Of a stretch of DNA of 64,000 bases, positions 42,632 to 51,027 are shown one piece after another. Origin of the DNA: Pseudescherichia sp032055545 (GTDB lineage: Bacteria > Pseudomonadota > Gammaproteobacteria > Enterobacterales > Enterobacteriaceae); assembly GCA_032055545.1 (NCBI GenBank), contig DAMBQR010000013.1:9188-73187 (forward strand), given 5' to 3'. The first letter of the stretch is position 1. Every line of letters starts with the position of its first letter. Made by a program: the position numbers and the translations under genes. The notes under the pieces were generated by a model. It did no database searches, was not told the DNA's origin, and saw only the letters and a list, made by a program, of their open reading frames with translations.

Positions 42632-43753
42632 ATGGCTTACCAACTCGATCTGAACTGGCCGGAATTTCTCGAGAAATACTGGCAAAAACAACCGGTTGTT
42701 TTAAAAAATGCGCTGCGCAACTTCGTTGATCCTATCACTCCCGACGAGCTGGCAGGGCTGGCGATGGAGCCCGAGGTGGACAGCCGCCTGGTTAGCTATC
42801 ACAACGGCCAGTGGCAGGCCAGCAACGGGCCGTTTGAGCACTTTGATAACCTGGGTGAAACCGGCTGGTCGCTGCTGGCCCAGGCCGTCAATCACTGGCA
42901 TATGCCCGCCGCCGAGCTTGTGCGTCCGTTCCGCGTGCTGCCGGACTGGCGCCTGGACGACCTGATGATCTCCTTCTCCGTGCCGGGCGGTGGCGTAGGC
43001 CCGCATATCGATCAGTACGATGTTTTTATTATTCAGGGGATGGGTAGCCGCCGCTGGCGGGTAGGTGACAAGCTGCCGATGCGTCAGTTCTGTCCGCATC
43101 CGGCGTTGCTACACGTCGATCCCTTTACGCCGATTATCGATGAGGATCTTGCGCCGGGCGATATTCTCTACATTCCGCCTGGCTTCCCGCACGACGGTAT
43201 AACGCACGTTACGGCGCTGAACTACTCCGTTGGCTTCCGGGGACCTAACGGCAGGGATCTGCTCAGCAGCTTTGCTGATTACGCGCTGGAAAACGATCTC
43301 GGCAGCGAGCACTACAGCGATCCGGATCTCACCTGCCGCGATCATCCGGGTCGGGTGGAGGCCTATGAACTCGATCGTCTGCGTACAATGATGATCGAGA
43401 TGATCCAGCAGCCCGGGACGTTTAAGCAGTGGTTCGGTAGCTTTGTCACCACGCCGCGCCACGAGCTGGATATTGCGCCCGCCGAGCCGCCCTATGAGCA
43501 GGATGAGGTACTTGATGCGCTGCTGGGAGGCGAGTGTCTGACCCGCCTGAGCGGCCTGCGGGTGCTGAACGTGGATGGCAGCGTGTTTATCAACAGCGAA
43601 CCGCTGGAGATGTCCGATCCCGCAGCGGCAGATGCGCTCTGTCGCTACACCACGCTTGGTCACAGTGAGCTGGGTGCGGCGCTGGGTAATCCGCTGTGCG
43701 TGGCGGAGCTGACCGCGCTGATTAACCAGGGCTACTGGTACTTCGACGAGTAG
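42632..43753 (+). CDS. RoxA-like ribosomal protein arginine hydroxylase
   Basis: A 373-residue JmjC-type 2-oxoglutarate/Fe(II) oxygenase. Iron ligands H125 and D127 (GPHIDQYDVF) and H187 (PPGFPHDG) match YcfD/RoxA, which hydroxylates an arginine of ribosomal protein L16. Start ATG at 42632. The C-terminal third has drifted from the E. coli protein as I recall it, and the E. coli gene lies beside phoPQ, not here. This may therefore be a second copy or a moved gene. It stands between symE and the Zorya-like operon. Confidence 0.75.
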   Translation: MAYQLDLNWPEFLEKYWQKQPVVLKNALRNFVDPITPDELAGLAMEPEVDSRLVSYHNGQWQASNGPFEHFDNLGETGWSLLAQAVNHWHMPAAELVRPFRVLPDWRLDDLMISFSVPGGGVGPHIDQYDVFIIQGMGSRRWRVGDKLPMRQFCPHPALLHVDPFTPIIDEDLAPGDILYIPPGFPHDGITHVTALNYSVGFRGPNGRDLLSSFADYALENDLGSEHYSDPDLTCRDHPGRVEAYELDRLRTMMIEMIQQPGTFKQWFGSFVTTPRHELDIAPAEPPYEQDEVLDALLGGECLTRLSGLRVLNVDGSVFINSEPLEMSDPAAADALCRYTTLGHSELGAALGNPLCVAELTALINQGYWYFDE

Positions 43754-43776
43754 TCTTACACAAGACGGGTAGACGT

Positions 43777-43801
43777 GCCCGGCGGCACAGGGCTGCCGGG
43801 C
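43777..43801. repeat. REP-like palindrome after the roxA-like gene
   Basis: GCCCGGC...GCCGGGC arms around an 11-base loop, similar to the element at 59797. It resembles enterobacterial REP sequences and may also slow or stop transcription. Confidence 0.5.
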
Positions 43802-43908
43802 CTGTAGTGTCTATTTGCCGTGGATAGCGTTGCCCGCTTCGCCGATGCATTTGGCACGGTGGGCCACTATCGGCAGCGTTAGACTATGTTGAGCGCCAGA
43901 AGCATGAG

Positions 43909-44556
43909 TTAATTCTCTGCGGCATGCGTCAGAAACTGGACTTCGACCCGGCGATTCCGTTCATCGCCCGGAGGAATGCCATTTAGCGGCTGAGAGTCAC
44001 CAAAGCCTGCCACAATTACGCGGTGTGACTGTTGAGAATTAAGTTTTGCAATCAGTAATTTACGGGCTTCCCTGGCACGCGCCGCTGATAAGGTGTAGTT
44101 ATCATCGTAAACGGTGCAGAAGCGCACTACATCTGTGACAGGGTTATTGACCTGTAGGTTGTCCGTATGGCCCTCAACGAAAACCTGCGTATTTGAGGAT
44201 CCGGTAACGAACTCCTCAATACGTGGTGCGAGGCGGGCAAGCGCATCTTTAGCCTGATCGGTAATGCAAGCACTACCCCGGGCAAAGATCTTATCTTTGA
44301 GGGTAATTTTGCCACTCGCTAAGTCGAAACCAACCAGTGAGTCTTCTCCCTGGTCAGTCATCTCTTTTTGCATATCGTGCATAAGATTGTTCAGCTTTTG
44401 CTGCTGAGCTGCATACCCGCTGTTTTTTTCCTGCTCACGCTTCACTTCTGCCACTTTATTTTGCAGTACCGAAAGCACGAGCATTAACATGACTACCGCC
44501 ATTACGCCAGCCATCAGGTCAGAGATAGAAACCCACTCGTTTGGTTTATCTTTCAT
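43909..44556 (-). CDS. ZorB-like OmpA/MotB-family stator protein
   Basis: A 215-residue inner-membrane protein with one N-terminal helix (WVSISDLMAGVMAVVMLMLV) and the ion-binding Asp13 (ISDLM), the position equivalent to MotB Asp32. A periplasmic OmpA-like peptidoglycan-binding domain fills about residues 95-215 (GHTDNL, NYTLSAARAREARK, GFGDSQP, NRRVEV). With the ZorA-like protein it should form a proton-driven motor anchored to the cell wall. The fourth and last gene of the minus-strand operon. Confidence 0.85.
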   Translation of the reverse strand: MKDKPNEWVSISDLMAGVMAVVMLMLVLSVLQNKVAEVKREQEKNSGYAAQQQKLNNLMHDMQKEMTDQGEDSLVGFDLASGKITLKDKIFARGSACITDQAKDALARLAPRIEEFVTGSSNTQVFVEGHTDNLQVNNPVTDVVRFCTVYDDNYTLSAARAREARKLLIAKLNSQQSHRVIVAGFGDSQPLNGIPPGDERNRRVEVQFLTHAAEN

Positions 44557-44564
44557 AGAGTCTG

Positions 44565-46199
44565 TCAGGCCTCTGCATATTCAGTTTCGAGTAGTTCTCT
44601 TAACCGGCTTGCCTCATGCAGCAGCGAGGTCATTTTCCCCTGCATATCCATTACGGCAGATGCGGTGGCCAGCCGATCTTTATCGATGGCAGGCTGCTGA
44701 ATGTTCTGAGTGAGAAGGGTGCATAGCTCGTTGATATGGCCCGACATGCCATCAAAGGCTGCCGGCACTTTGCCCAGCGCTTCGAAGGTCTGGTTAAAGC
44801 ACTTAAGGCTATGCTCGGTCTTACGGTTATTTTCAGAAACGGCTGCAAGCCCGGTCTGGATATCTTTTGTTACACGCTCAATATATTTTGTCATCGCACC
44901 TACTTTGATATTGAGCGTTTCACTGGTTTCAGAAAACTCGCCCATCGCCTGAAGCTGAATTTTCGCGGCGGCTTCGGTCTGTTCCCCAACCGTTGCCATG
45001 GTCATTTCAATCTGGTTAGACATCTTATCGACAGAGCTGCTGATTTGCGTGGTAGCTGAGACGAGCTGGCTTGACATGGTGGTCATATTGCTACTGAAGG
45101 CGTCGCCCATGTTCGTAATGGCAACGCCCAGAGAAGCCTCAATATTTGCCATCGTAGCGCTCAGCTGTGCCGTTGAGTCAGATAGCATGACGCTCATTTT
45201 CTGCACGTTATTGGTGAAGTCACTGTTCATCTCTGTCACTACCTGCGACAGCTCTTGCTTAATGCCGTCCATAGTGACGTTGAGATCGTTACCCAGTGTT
45301 GAGACCACGCTTTGCAGGCTTTCCGCTGACGCCGCTACTTTTTGCGAAGCGTTGCTCATGGTTGCAGCCGCTTCCTGTAGCGCGTGCAAATTCTCCTGGC
45401 TACTGGTGGTATAGGTTTCCAGCAAGTTGCGCGACTGGCCGTTAATCTGGGCAATCTCTTTAAGGGTAGAAAGATTATGTTCGTGACGCTGCGCTTCATA
45501 AACTTCTGCACGCTTCGCTTGCTGCACAAACTCATCTCGCAGCACGTCTGTCTGCTGTTGCAAAGCGGCTACAATTTGCGTGGTAGTCGTTACTAAATTC
45601 TGTTGCTGCTCAAGACGGTACTGTGAGCGCTCTTCGGCATGCTGCTGTTTCGCCTCTTGAATAACGGATTGAAGCTTAGCAAGGCACCAGTTAAGACGAC
45701 GCTCTTCAAAGCCGTTTGACGACTCCCATGTTTTCAGAAAAATAAAAGCAATAATGCCCCATGTCGATGTTTTAAATTTGATCCCAAGCCCTTGCATCAT
45801 ATCCATTAAATCGCGCATGGAGTTGTCCATCGCGCCAATAGAGTTATCTGCGTTATGCAGGATGCTGGAGGCCTTATCTAGCGCCAGACCAAGCCCAAGA
45901 AAAGTGCCAAGCAGACCGAGGATTAACAGCATGCCCGGCATAATAACAGCCACTTTTTCTGCTTTGGTCGCGACGGACTGGCTCAGCTCAGCTGCTGAGC
46001 CAAGCTCCGCGCTCAGTCCATTTTTTACCTGATTCAGACCGCCTTTCTCGAGATACTCCTGCCAGCGTTGCTCTTTGGCATTACGCTTGACGCTCCAGAT
46101 AGTAGCGACAACCGCAATCAACATTAGCGAGAAGAAAAAGAGCTGGAGCACGTCCAGGCCCGGAGTAAGAAAATGGAGAATTTCGTTAAAGAGACTCAT
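44565..46199 (-). CDS. ZorA-like MotA/TolQ/ExbB proton-channel protein with long coiled-coil tail
   Basis: A 544-residue protein. Three membrane helices lie at about residues 16-36, 83-107 (MPGMLLILGLLGTFLGLGLA) and 143-158 (FKTSTWGIIAFIF, the MotA-type TS motif). From about residue 165 to the end it is a very long, heptad-rich coiled coil, like the cytoplasmic tail of ZorA. It is followed eight bases later by the ZorB-like gene. In Zorya the ZorAB motor senses phage invasion and transmits a signal through the tail to effector proteins. Here the usual ZorC, ZorD or ZorE effectors are absent and an AAA+ protein and a coiled-coil protein precede it. Confidence 0.85.
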   Translation of the reverse strand: MSLFNEILHFLTPGLDVLQLFFFSLMLIAVVATIWSVKRNAKEQRWQEYLEKGGLNQVKNGLSAELGSAAELSQSVATKAEKVAVIMPGMLLILGLLGTFLGLGLALDKASSILHNADNSIGAMDNSMRDLMDMMQGLGIKFKTSTWGIIAFIFLKTWESSNGFEERRLNWCLAKLQSVIQEAKQQHAEERSQYRLEQQQNLVTTTTQIVAALQQQTDVLRDEFVQQAKRAEVYEAQRHEHNLSTLKEIAQINGQSRNLLETYTTSSQENLHALQEAAATMSNASQKVAASAESLQSVVSTLGNDLNVTMDGIKQELSQVVTEMNSDFTNNVQKMSVMLSDSTAQLSATMANIEASLGVAITNMGDAFSSNMTTMSSQLVSATTQISSSVDKMSNQIEMTMATVGEQTEAAAKIQLQAMGEFSETSETLNIKVGAMTKYIERVTKDIQTGLAAVSENNRKTEHSLKCFNQTFEALGKVPAAFDGMSGHINELCTLLTQNIQQPAIDKDRLATASAVMDMQGKMTSLLHEASRLRELLETEYAEA

Positions 46200-47482
46200 G
46201 CTGCTACCTCAACAAGCATATTTTCTTCAGTGCGTTTCTGGCAGTCCGCGGCAAAAATATTGGCAAAGTCAGTGATTAAGATCTGTTCTTCAGCAGATAG
46301 ATCCGACCAGCTACGCTCTTCTTGTGAACAGCTGATTAACAGTTGGCCAATTTCCGCGCCCTGTTCAAGCAGATACTCTCTGCCGTCATCAATAAGCGTG
46401 GCCTCGTCTTTTTCCAGCATTTGCAAAAAGCCTTCCGCAGCGTTAACGTAATTACGGCGAGCAAGAAGACTATCTTCCAGCATCTCCAGATTTTGGCGAT
46501 CCTGAGGAAGAGAAATCTTCAGGCTGTTAAGATATTTCAGTTCGTCAGCGTTTAACTCTTCATACTTCTGTGCCCGCACCAGGCGGTTATGCAGCAGCTG
46601 ATCTTTTGCAAGGGCGTTGTTATTGTTCTCCCACTCGCTTTCCAGTATCTGACGGCTTTTTTCCCAGGTGGTGATCATCTCTTCAAAAATAAATGGAATA
46701 ATCGGCTTGCCAAATTTGCGTGTAGTCAGGTCATCGAGGCGGAGAGTGTCTTCATCGCTAAATTCTGCGTCCTGGGCAATCATTGCGTTGGCAGCAAACA
46801 TCAGGAACTGCATGTCCGCATCAATATCGCTAATCTCTCGCACCTCTTCCATGCGGGTTTCATAAAAGGCCAGCAATTTTTGTACTGCACGCAGGCGCAG
46901 AAAGTACTCAAAATCTTGCAGCGTATCACTTTGGACGGCAGCTTCTACTTCAGCCTTAACAATCATGTAGTTGTTAAGTAATGCCATCGCAGAAACGGCG
47001 TCGCGCTCCTGGCCTTGCAGCGTCTTCTCTGCTTCGGCCAGCGCTGCGGCATGACGGCGAGCCTCTTCCAGTTCTGCCTTTTCCAGCTGTTTTTGATGAG
47101 CGTCTTTACACCACTCGATAACCCATTTAAGTGCTTTTTCGACTTTACGTGCGAGAGGGCTTCTGTCAATGTTTTCCAGGAATGCCAGCGCCTTATCCAG
47201 CGTCGCCAGGGCTGTTTTTACCCACGGATGTTTTACCACTTTACCGACAAACTGCAGAATTTTTCGGCCCTTAGCAATATAGGGTTTTACCCGCTGCCAC
47301 ATTTGACTTACGTTGCCCATAAAGCTTTCTGCTTTTGTTGCCATCCAGCTAATAGCCTTCGTCGCATACTCTTTAGCAGCGCTGAAGGCAGAAGAAGCCA
47401 TCCGGCCTGCTGAGGAGATAGCACTGCTAACAGCAGAACCTACTGAAGAACAAAAAGACCCTAAAGAACTCAAAAATCCCAT
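46196..47482 (-). CDS. 428-aa coiled-coil protein of the Zorya-like operon
   Basis: A protein I do not recognise. The first ~55 residues are Ser/Ala-rich with alternating hydrophobic and small residues and could form an amphipathic, membrane-seeking helix. Residues ~130-400 are Glu/Ala/Leu-rich and strongly helical, with probable coiled coils. There is no catalytic motif. It overlaps the ZorA-like gene by four bases and lies nine bases after the AAA+ gene, so it is translated with both. It may link the ATPase to the motor; this is inference from position. Confidence 0.65.
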   Translation of the reverse strand: MGFLSSLGSFCSSVGSAVSSAISSAGRMASSAFSAAKEYATKAISWMATKAESFMGNVSQMWQRVKPYIAKGRKILQFVGKVVKHPWVKTALATLDKALAFLENIDRSPLARKVEKALKWVIEWCKDAHQKQLEKAELEEARRHAAALAEAEKTLQGQERDAVSAMALLNNYMIVKAEVEAAVQSDTLQDFEYFLRLRAVQKLLAFYETRMEEVREISDIDADMQFLMFAANAMIAQDAEFSDEDTLRLDDLTTRKFGKPIIPFIFEEMITTWEKSRQILESEWENNNNALAKDQLLHNRLVRAQKYEELNADELKYLNSLKISLPQDRQNLEMLEDSLLARRNYVNAAEGFLQMLEKDEATLIDDGREYLLEQGAEIGQLLISCSQEERSWSDLSAEEQILITDFANIFAADCQKRTEENMLVEVAA

Positions 47483-47491
47483 TTTCTATCC

Positions 47492-48427
47492 TTAGCCCAA
47501 ACCGAGCATTTTTTTTGCTGTGTCAATATGTGGAGGAATAACCGATGCCGGTGTTTTTGTAATGGCACTATAGGCATCGCGGATTTGGTTAATGGCGCTT
47601 TCGATATGGTGCATAGCCAGCGCCTGATTTTCGGTTTCCATAACGGCTTTTGGCAGCGCCAACCGCATAGCATTACGAATATCGCGACCGGAAAGCCCAC
47701 CAGAAAGAGAGGTTGCCTGGTCGATCATCATTTCGCGCTCGCCAAAGAGGGGAATAGCGGCCACGATAAGTTTGTTCCAGATATGCTTACGTTCACTCTC
47801 GCCGGGTAGCGTAAAGCCAATATGGTGGGTAATGCGGCTTAAAAACGCGCTGTCGTAATTCTTGACGAAGTTGGTAGCGAAAATAACGATGCCGGGATGT
47901 TTTTCCAGCTCGATAAGTAGCGTTGAACGCATCGCATTAACTTCGTTATCAATGCCTTGTGTTACGGAAGAGAGCCTTTTACCGAGCAGCGTATCGGCTT
48001 CATCGAAAAACAGGACGGCGTTTTCGTTTGCCGCCTGCTTGAATAGCGCGGCGATATTTTTCGCCGTTTCTCCCATAAATTTACTTTCCAGATCGGCAAT
48101 ACTGATAGACAAAATGGAGAGCGATAGCGACCCAGCAAGCGCTTCGGCGGTAAGCGTTTTACCCGTACCCGGCGGGCCATAAAAATTAAGCACAATGCCA
48201 TTACCCTGTGGATCAACGGCCGAAAAACCCCAATCGATATAAATTTTTTGATAGTGCTCGATTTTAGCTTTGGCTTCATCTAGCTGCTTTATAACGTCAG
48301 GGGCTAATGCCACATCGTTTTCTAAGGTAAACCGCGGGGAGAGGGATGAGGCCAGGGGAGGTTTATTCTGGACGGTACGGCCCTCAATGCCTTGTGTAAA
48401 CGCCGACTGAATCCTTCCTGATGACAT
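47492..48427 (-). CDS. AAA+ ATPase of the Zorya-like operon
   Basis: A 311-residue AAA+ protein. Walker A is at residues 84-91 (GPPGTGKT), Walker B near residues 138-145 (AVLFFDEAD) followed by TLLGKRLSS, sensor 1 in VIFATNFVKNYD, and an arginine-finger-type FLSRITHHI. A small lid domain follows. Relatives unfold or remodel proteins (26S-ATPase and spastin-like). It is the first gene of the operon; ATG at 48427 has AAGGTG six bases upstream. Its substrate is not shown, and no protease or translocase domain is attached. It probably powers assembly or disassembly of the motor-coupled partner. Confidence 0.85.
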   Translation of the reverse strand: MSSGRIQSAFTQGIEGRTVQNKPPLASSLSPRFTLENDVALAPDVIKQLDEAKAKIEHYQKIYIDWGFSAVDPQGNGIVLNFYGPPGTGKTLTAEALAGSLSLSILSISIADLESKFMGETAKNIAALFKQAANENAVLFFDEADTLLGKRLSSVTQGIDNEVNAMRSTLLIELEKHPGIVIFATNFVKNYDSAFLSRITHHIGFTLPGESERKHIWNKLIVAAIPLFGEREMMIDQATSLSGGLSGRDIRNAMRLALPKAVMETENQALAMHHIESAINQIRDAYSAITKTPASVIPPHIDTAKKMLGLG

Positions 48428-48899
48428 AGATACACCTTTTTTATCGCCATGTTTGTATGTAATTCAAAAAAAACGTAAGACGTACACTGTCGAATCAGCT
48501 ATCTGATTAACAAGTTAACTCTCTTATTATTACGATCCGTTATTATTTGATCTTATGCATTTTTTTGCTCTGCCGATCGGTGAGCGCTATCAGTTATTAA
48601 CGGCAGGTATTGAGAAAACTAAAATGAAATTTTATATGATGCTCGACAGAGCAGTTACTGTGACGAGGTTAAAATAGCTAACTGCCAGGTTGTGACAGAG
48701 AGAAGGCGGATCCGGCCCTTTATGTAGAAGCTTGTTATGTGATGTAGATCACTTTATACAATCCATGCTCTTTACCTGTTCATTTCTTGATAGTTGTTCT
48801 GATAAGCATTAGCTTACCCCGCTTTTGTCAACAGACGCCGCTGGCACGCCTGCCTGCGCCGCTGCATCACCTGCATTAACACCGTAAGACATAATAATT
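48428..48899. other. Intergenic region upstream of the AAA+ operon and the HlyD-like gene
   Basis: About 470 bases between divergent genes, A+T-rich near the operon. A CRP-like site is at 48738; no ORF is defensible. A TTAAC-AA-GTTAA inverted repeat occurs near 48507. Confidence 0.4.
48738..48753. promoter_or_regulatory. CRP-like site upstream of the HlyD-like gene
   Basis: TGTGA-TGTAGA-TCACT matches nine of ten positions of the TGTGA-N6-TCACA consensus, about 150 bases upstream of the membrane-fusion gene. Confidence 0.4.
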
Positions 48900-49967
48900 A
48901 TGATGACGCCTGAACAAAAATTCGCCCGCTGGGTAAGGGTCAGTATTGCCTCTTTCCTGCTGATGTTTGTCTATTTTATCGTTGCGGATATCTGGATCCC
49001 GCTGACGCCGGACTCCACCGTGATGCGCGTGGTATCGCCCGTCTCCGCCCGCGTCTCGGGCTACGTCGCGCAGGTCTATGTCCACAACAACAGCCAGGTA
49101 AAGAAGGGCGATCTGCTGTTTGAGCTGGACCAGACGCCCTTTATCAATCGCGTAGAGGCGGCGCAGATCGCGCTGCGGCAGGCGCATCTGACCAACCAGC
49201 AGCTGGATGCGCAGATCGCCGCCTCGCAGGCAAGCCTGACCAGCGCCCAGTTGACTGCCCGTAACGACAAGGCCACCTTCGATCGCTATCAGCGCCTGAG
49301 CGCTACGCAGAACGTCTCCCGGCAGGATCTCGACAAAGTTCGCACCGCGTGGCAGTCCAGCGAGCAGTCGGTCAGCAACCTGCTGGCTAACATCCGCGCG
49401 CTGCAAATCCAGCGTGGCGACCGGGACGATAGCCGTAACGTTACCCTGCAGAAGTACCAGAATGCCCTGGAAGAGGCACAGCTTAACCTCGGCTGGACGC
49501 AGATCCGCGCCGAAGCGGACGGCACCATCAGCAACCTGCAGCTAAGTCCCGGCTGGTACGCCTCTGCCGGATCGGCCGCGCTGGCGCTGGTGAGTAACAA
49601 TACCGATATCGTGGCCGATTTCCGTGAGAAGAGCCTGCGGCACACCAAACCGGGGACGGATGCGGCGGTGGTCTTTGACGCCCTGCCGGGTCAGGTGTTC
49701 CATGCCCGGGTGACCTCCCGCGATGCCGGGATCCTGGCGGGCCAGGAAGCGGTGAACGGCGATCTCTCCCAGCCGGAAACCTCTAACCGCTGGGTGCGTG
49801 ATGCCCAGCGGATGCGCATCCACGTCATGCTGGACGAACCGTTGGCGCAACCGCTGCCGACCGGGGCGCGCGCCACCGTTCAGCTCTACAACAGCGAAGG
49901 CCCGTTTGCTCATTTCTTCTCGGGCCTGCAAATTCATCTGGTTAGCCTGCTGCATTATGTCTATTAG
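48900..49967 (+). CDS. HlyD/EmrA-family membrane-fusion protein
   Basis: A 355-residue periplasmic adaptor: an N-terminal membrane helix (SIASFLLMFVYFIVADIWI), the biotinyl-lipoyl-like segment VSARVSGYVAQVYVHNNSQV, a long helical hairpin, and the second lipoyl half TQIRAEADGTISNL. It should link an inner-membrane exporter to an outer-membrane channel. Its stop overlaps the start of the DUF2955 protein, so they form one unit. Which of two ATG codons (48900 or 48903) is used is not decided by a clear ribosome-binding site. Confidence 0.85.
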   Translation: MMTPEQKFARWVRVSIASFLLMFVYFIVADIWIPLTPDSTVMRVVSPVSARVSGYVAQVYVHNNSQVKKGDLLFELDQTPFINRVEAAQIALRQAHLTNQQLDAQIAASQASLTSAQLTARNDKATFDRYQRLSATQNVSRQDLDKVRTAWQSSEQSVSNLLANIRALQIQRGDRDDSRNVTLQKYQNALEEAQLNLGWTQIRAEADGTISNLQLSPGWYASAGSAALALVSNNTDIVADFREKSLRHTKPGTDAAVVFDALPGQVFHARVTSRDAGILAGQEAVNGDLSQPETSNRWVRDAQRMRIHVMLDEPLAQPLPTGARATVQLYNSEGPFAHFFSGLQIHLVSLLHYVY

Positions 49968-51027
49968 TACGCTGGCCCGATTTTTTTCGCCTCACGACAA
50001 GGTCGTCTACTCGGCTAACGATTTCCGCCAGACGCTGCGCATTGCGCTGGCGGGAACGCTTGCCCTGAGTATTTCGAGCTTCTACAACGTGCAGTACGGC
50101 GTCTTTTTCGTAATCTACCCGCTGATGCTGATGTCGCTGGTGCCGGTCTTTAACGGCCACGTGGCGAGGCAGTTTATCTTCAGCTCGGTAATCAACTGCA
50201 TTGAGATGGTGCTGATCATCGGCTACCTGTCACAGTGGCCGGTGATCATGACGCTGGTGGTGTTTGCGCTGTACGTGGTGCGCTTTCGTTTTATGAGCCA
50301 GGGACCGCTATTTCTCTTTGGCTCGATGGGCGTGGTGTGCCAGAGCACGATGCTCAACTTTATGAGCTATCCCACCAACGACTGGCACGTGCTGTTCTTC
50401 TCAAATATTGAAGCCTGCGTGCTGGCGGTCTGCCTGAGCGCGCTGCTGCACTATCTCATCCCGGACGTCGAGCCACGTATGCGCCCGCCGGTGATTGAGA
50501 AGGACGCCGCCCGCATCCGCCACGAGTCGCTGCTCTCCGGCACGGTGGCGACGCTGATCTTTATCGTCTTTCAGGTGTGTAATCTCAGCGACTCGCTGTC
50601 GGCGCTGATGGCGGGCGTGCTGTGCCTCTTCCCGATGAGCTACCGTGGGGCGGTGCTCAGCTCCGTGTGGCGAATAGCAGGGGTGGTGTTAGGCTGCATC
50701 TATATTTTGCTGATCCAGCTGGTGCTCTACGATCACAGCAGCCACATGCTGCTGATGATGCCGCTGATCTGCCTCGGTCTGGGGGTAGGCGCGCGCCTGC
50801 ATACCATGGAGAAGGTGGGAGCCGGGGTGGGCTTTGCCAGCATTACCACCCTCGGGATCATGTTCGGCCAGAATCTGCATCCGAATCAGGATCTGGTATT
50901 CAGCGATCTCTATCGTATCGTCTCGGTCACCGTATCGCTGTTCATTACCCTGACGCTGGTGTTCCTGGTCCACCTGCTGCTTAACCGCTTTGAGGCTACG
51001 CGCTACGTGATACCCCCGCCGGCCTGA
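49957..51027 (+). CDS. DUF2955 / fusaric-acid-resistance-like inner-membrane protein
   Basis: A 356-residue protein with about nine or ten membrane helices, in the FUSC/YccS-like DUF2955 group. ATG at 49957 lies inside the preceding adaptor gene (ten-base overlap), giving 356 residues; longer versions in this frame run through the adaptor gene and are not credible. With the adaptor it should form a two-component exporter for aromatic or organic acids. The substrate is unknown. Confidence 0.8.
   Translation: MSISTLARFFSPHDKVVYSANDFRQTLRIALAGTLALSISSFYNVQYGVFFVIYPLMLMSLVPVFNGHVARQFIFSSVINCIEMVLIIGYLSQWPVIMTLVVFALYVVRFRFMSQGPLFLFGSMGVVCQSTMLNFMSYPTNDWHVLFFSNIEACVLAVCLSALLHYLIPDVEPRMRPPVIEKDAARIRHESLLSGTVATLIFIVFQVCNLSDSLSALMAGVLCLFPMSYRGAVLSSVWRIAGVVLGCIYILLIQLVLYDHSSHMLLMMPLICLGLGVGARLHTMEKVGAGVGFASITTLGIMFGQNLHPNQDLVFSDLYRIVSVTVSLFITLTLVFLVHLLLNRFEATRYVIPPPA

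Noticed and set aside
43812..43875. Minus-strand end of a lost gene (HRAKCIGEAGNAIHGK then stop)
   Set aside because: The ~20 codons look gene-like, but no upstream part or family could be identified.
48876..49406. 176-codon frame opposite the HlyD-like gene
   Set aside because: Antisense shadow of a clear gene with conserved domains; composition follows the opposite strand's codons.
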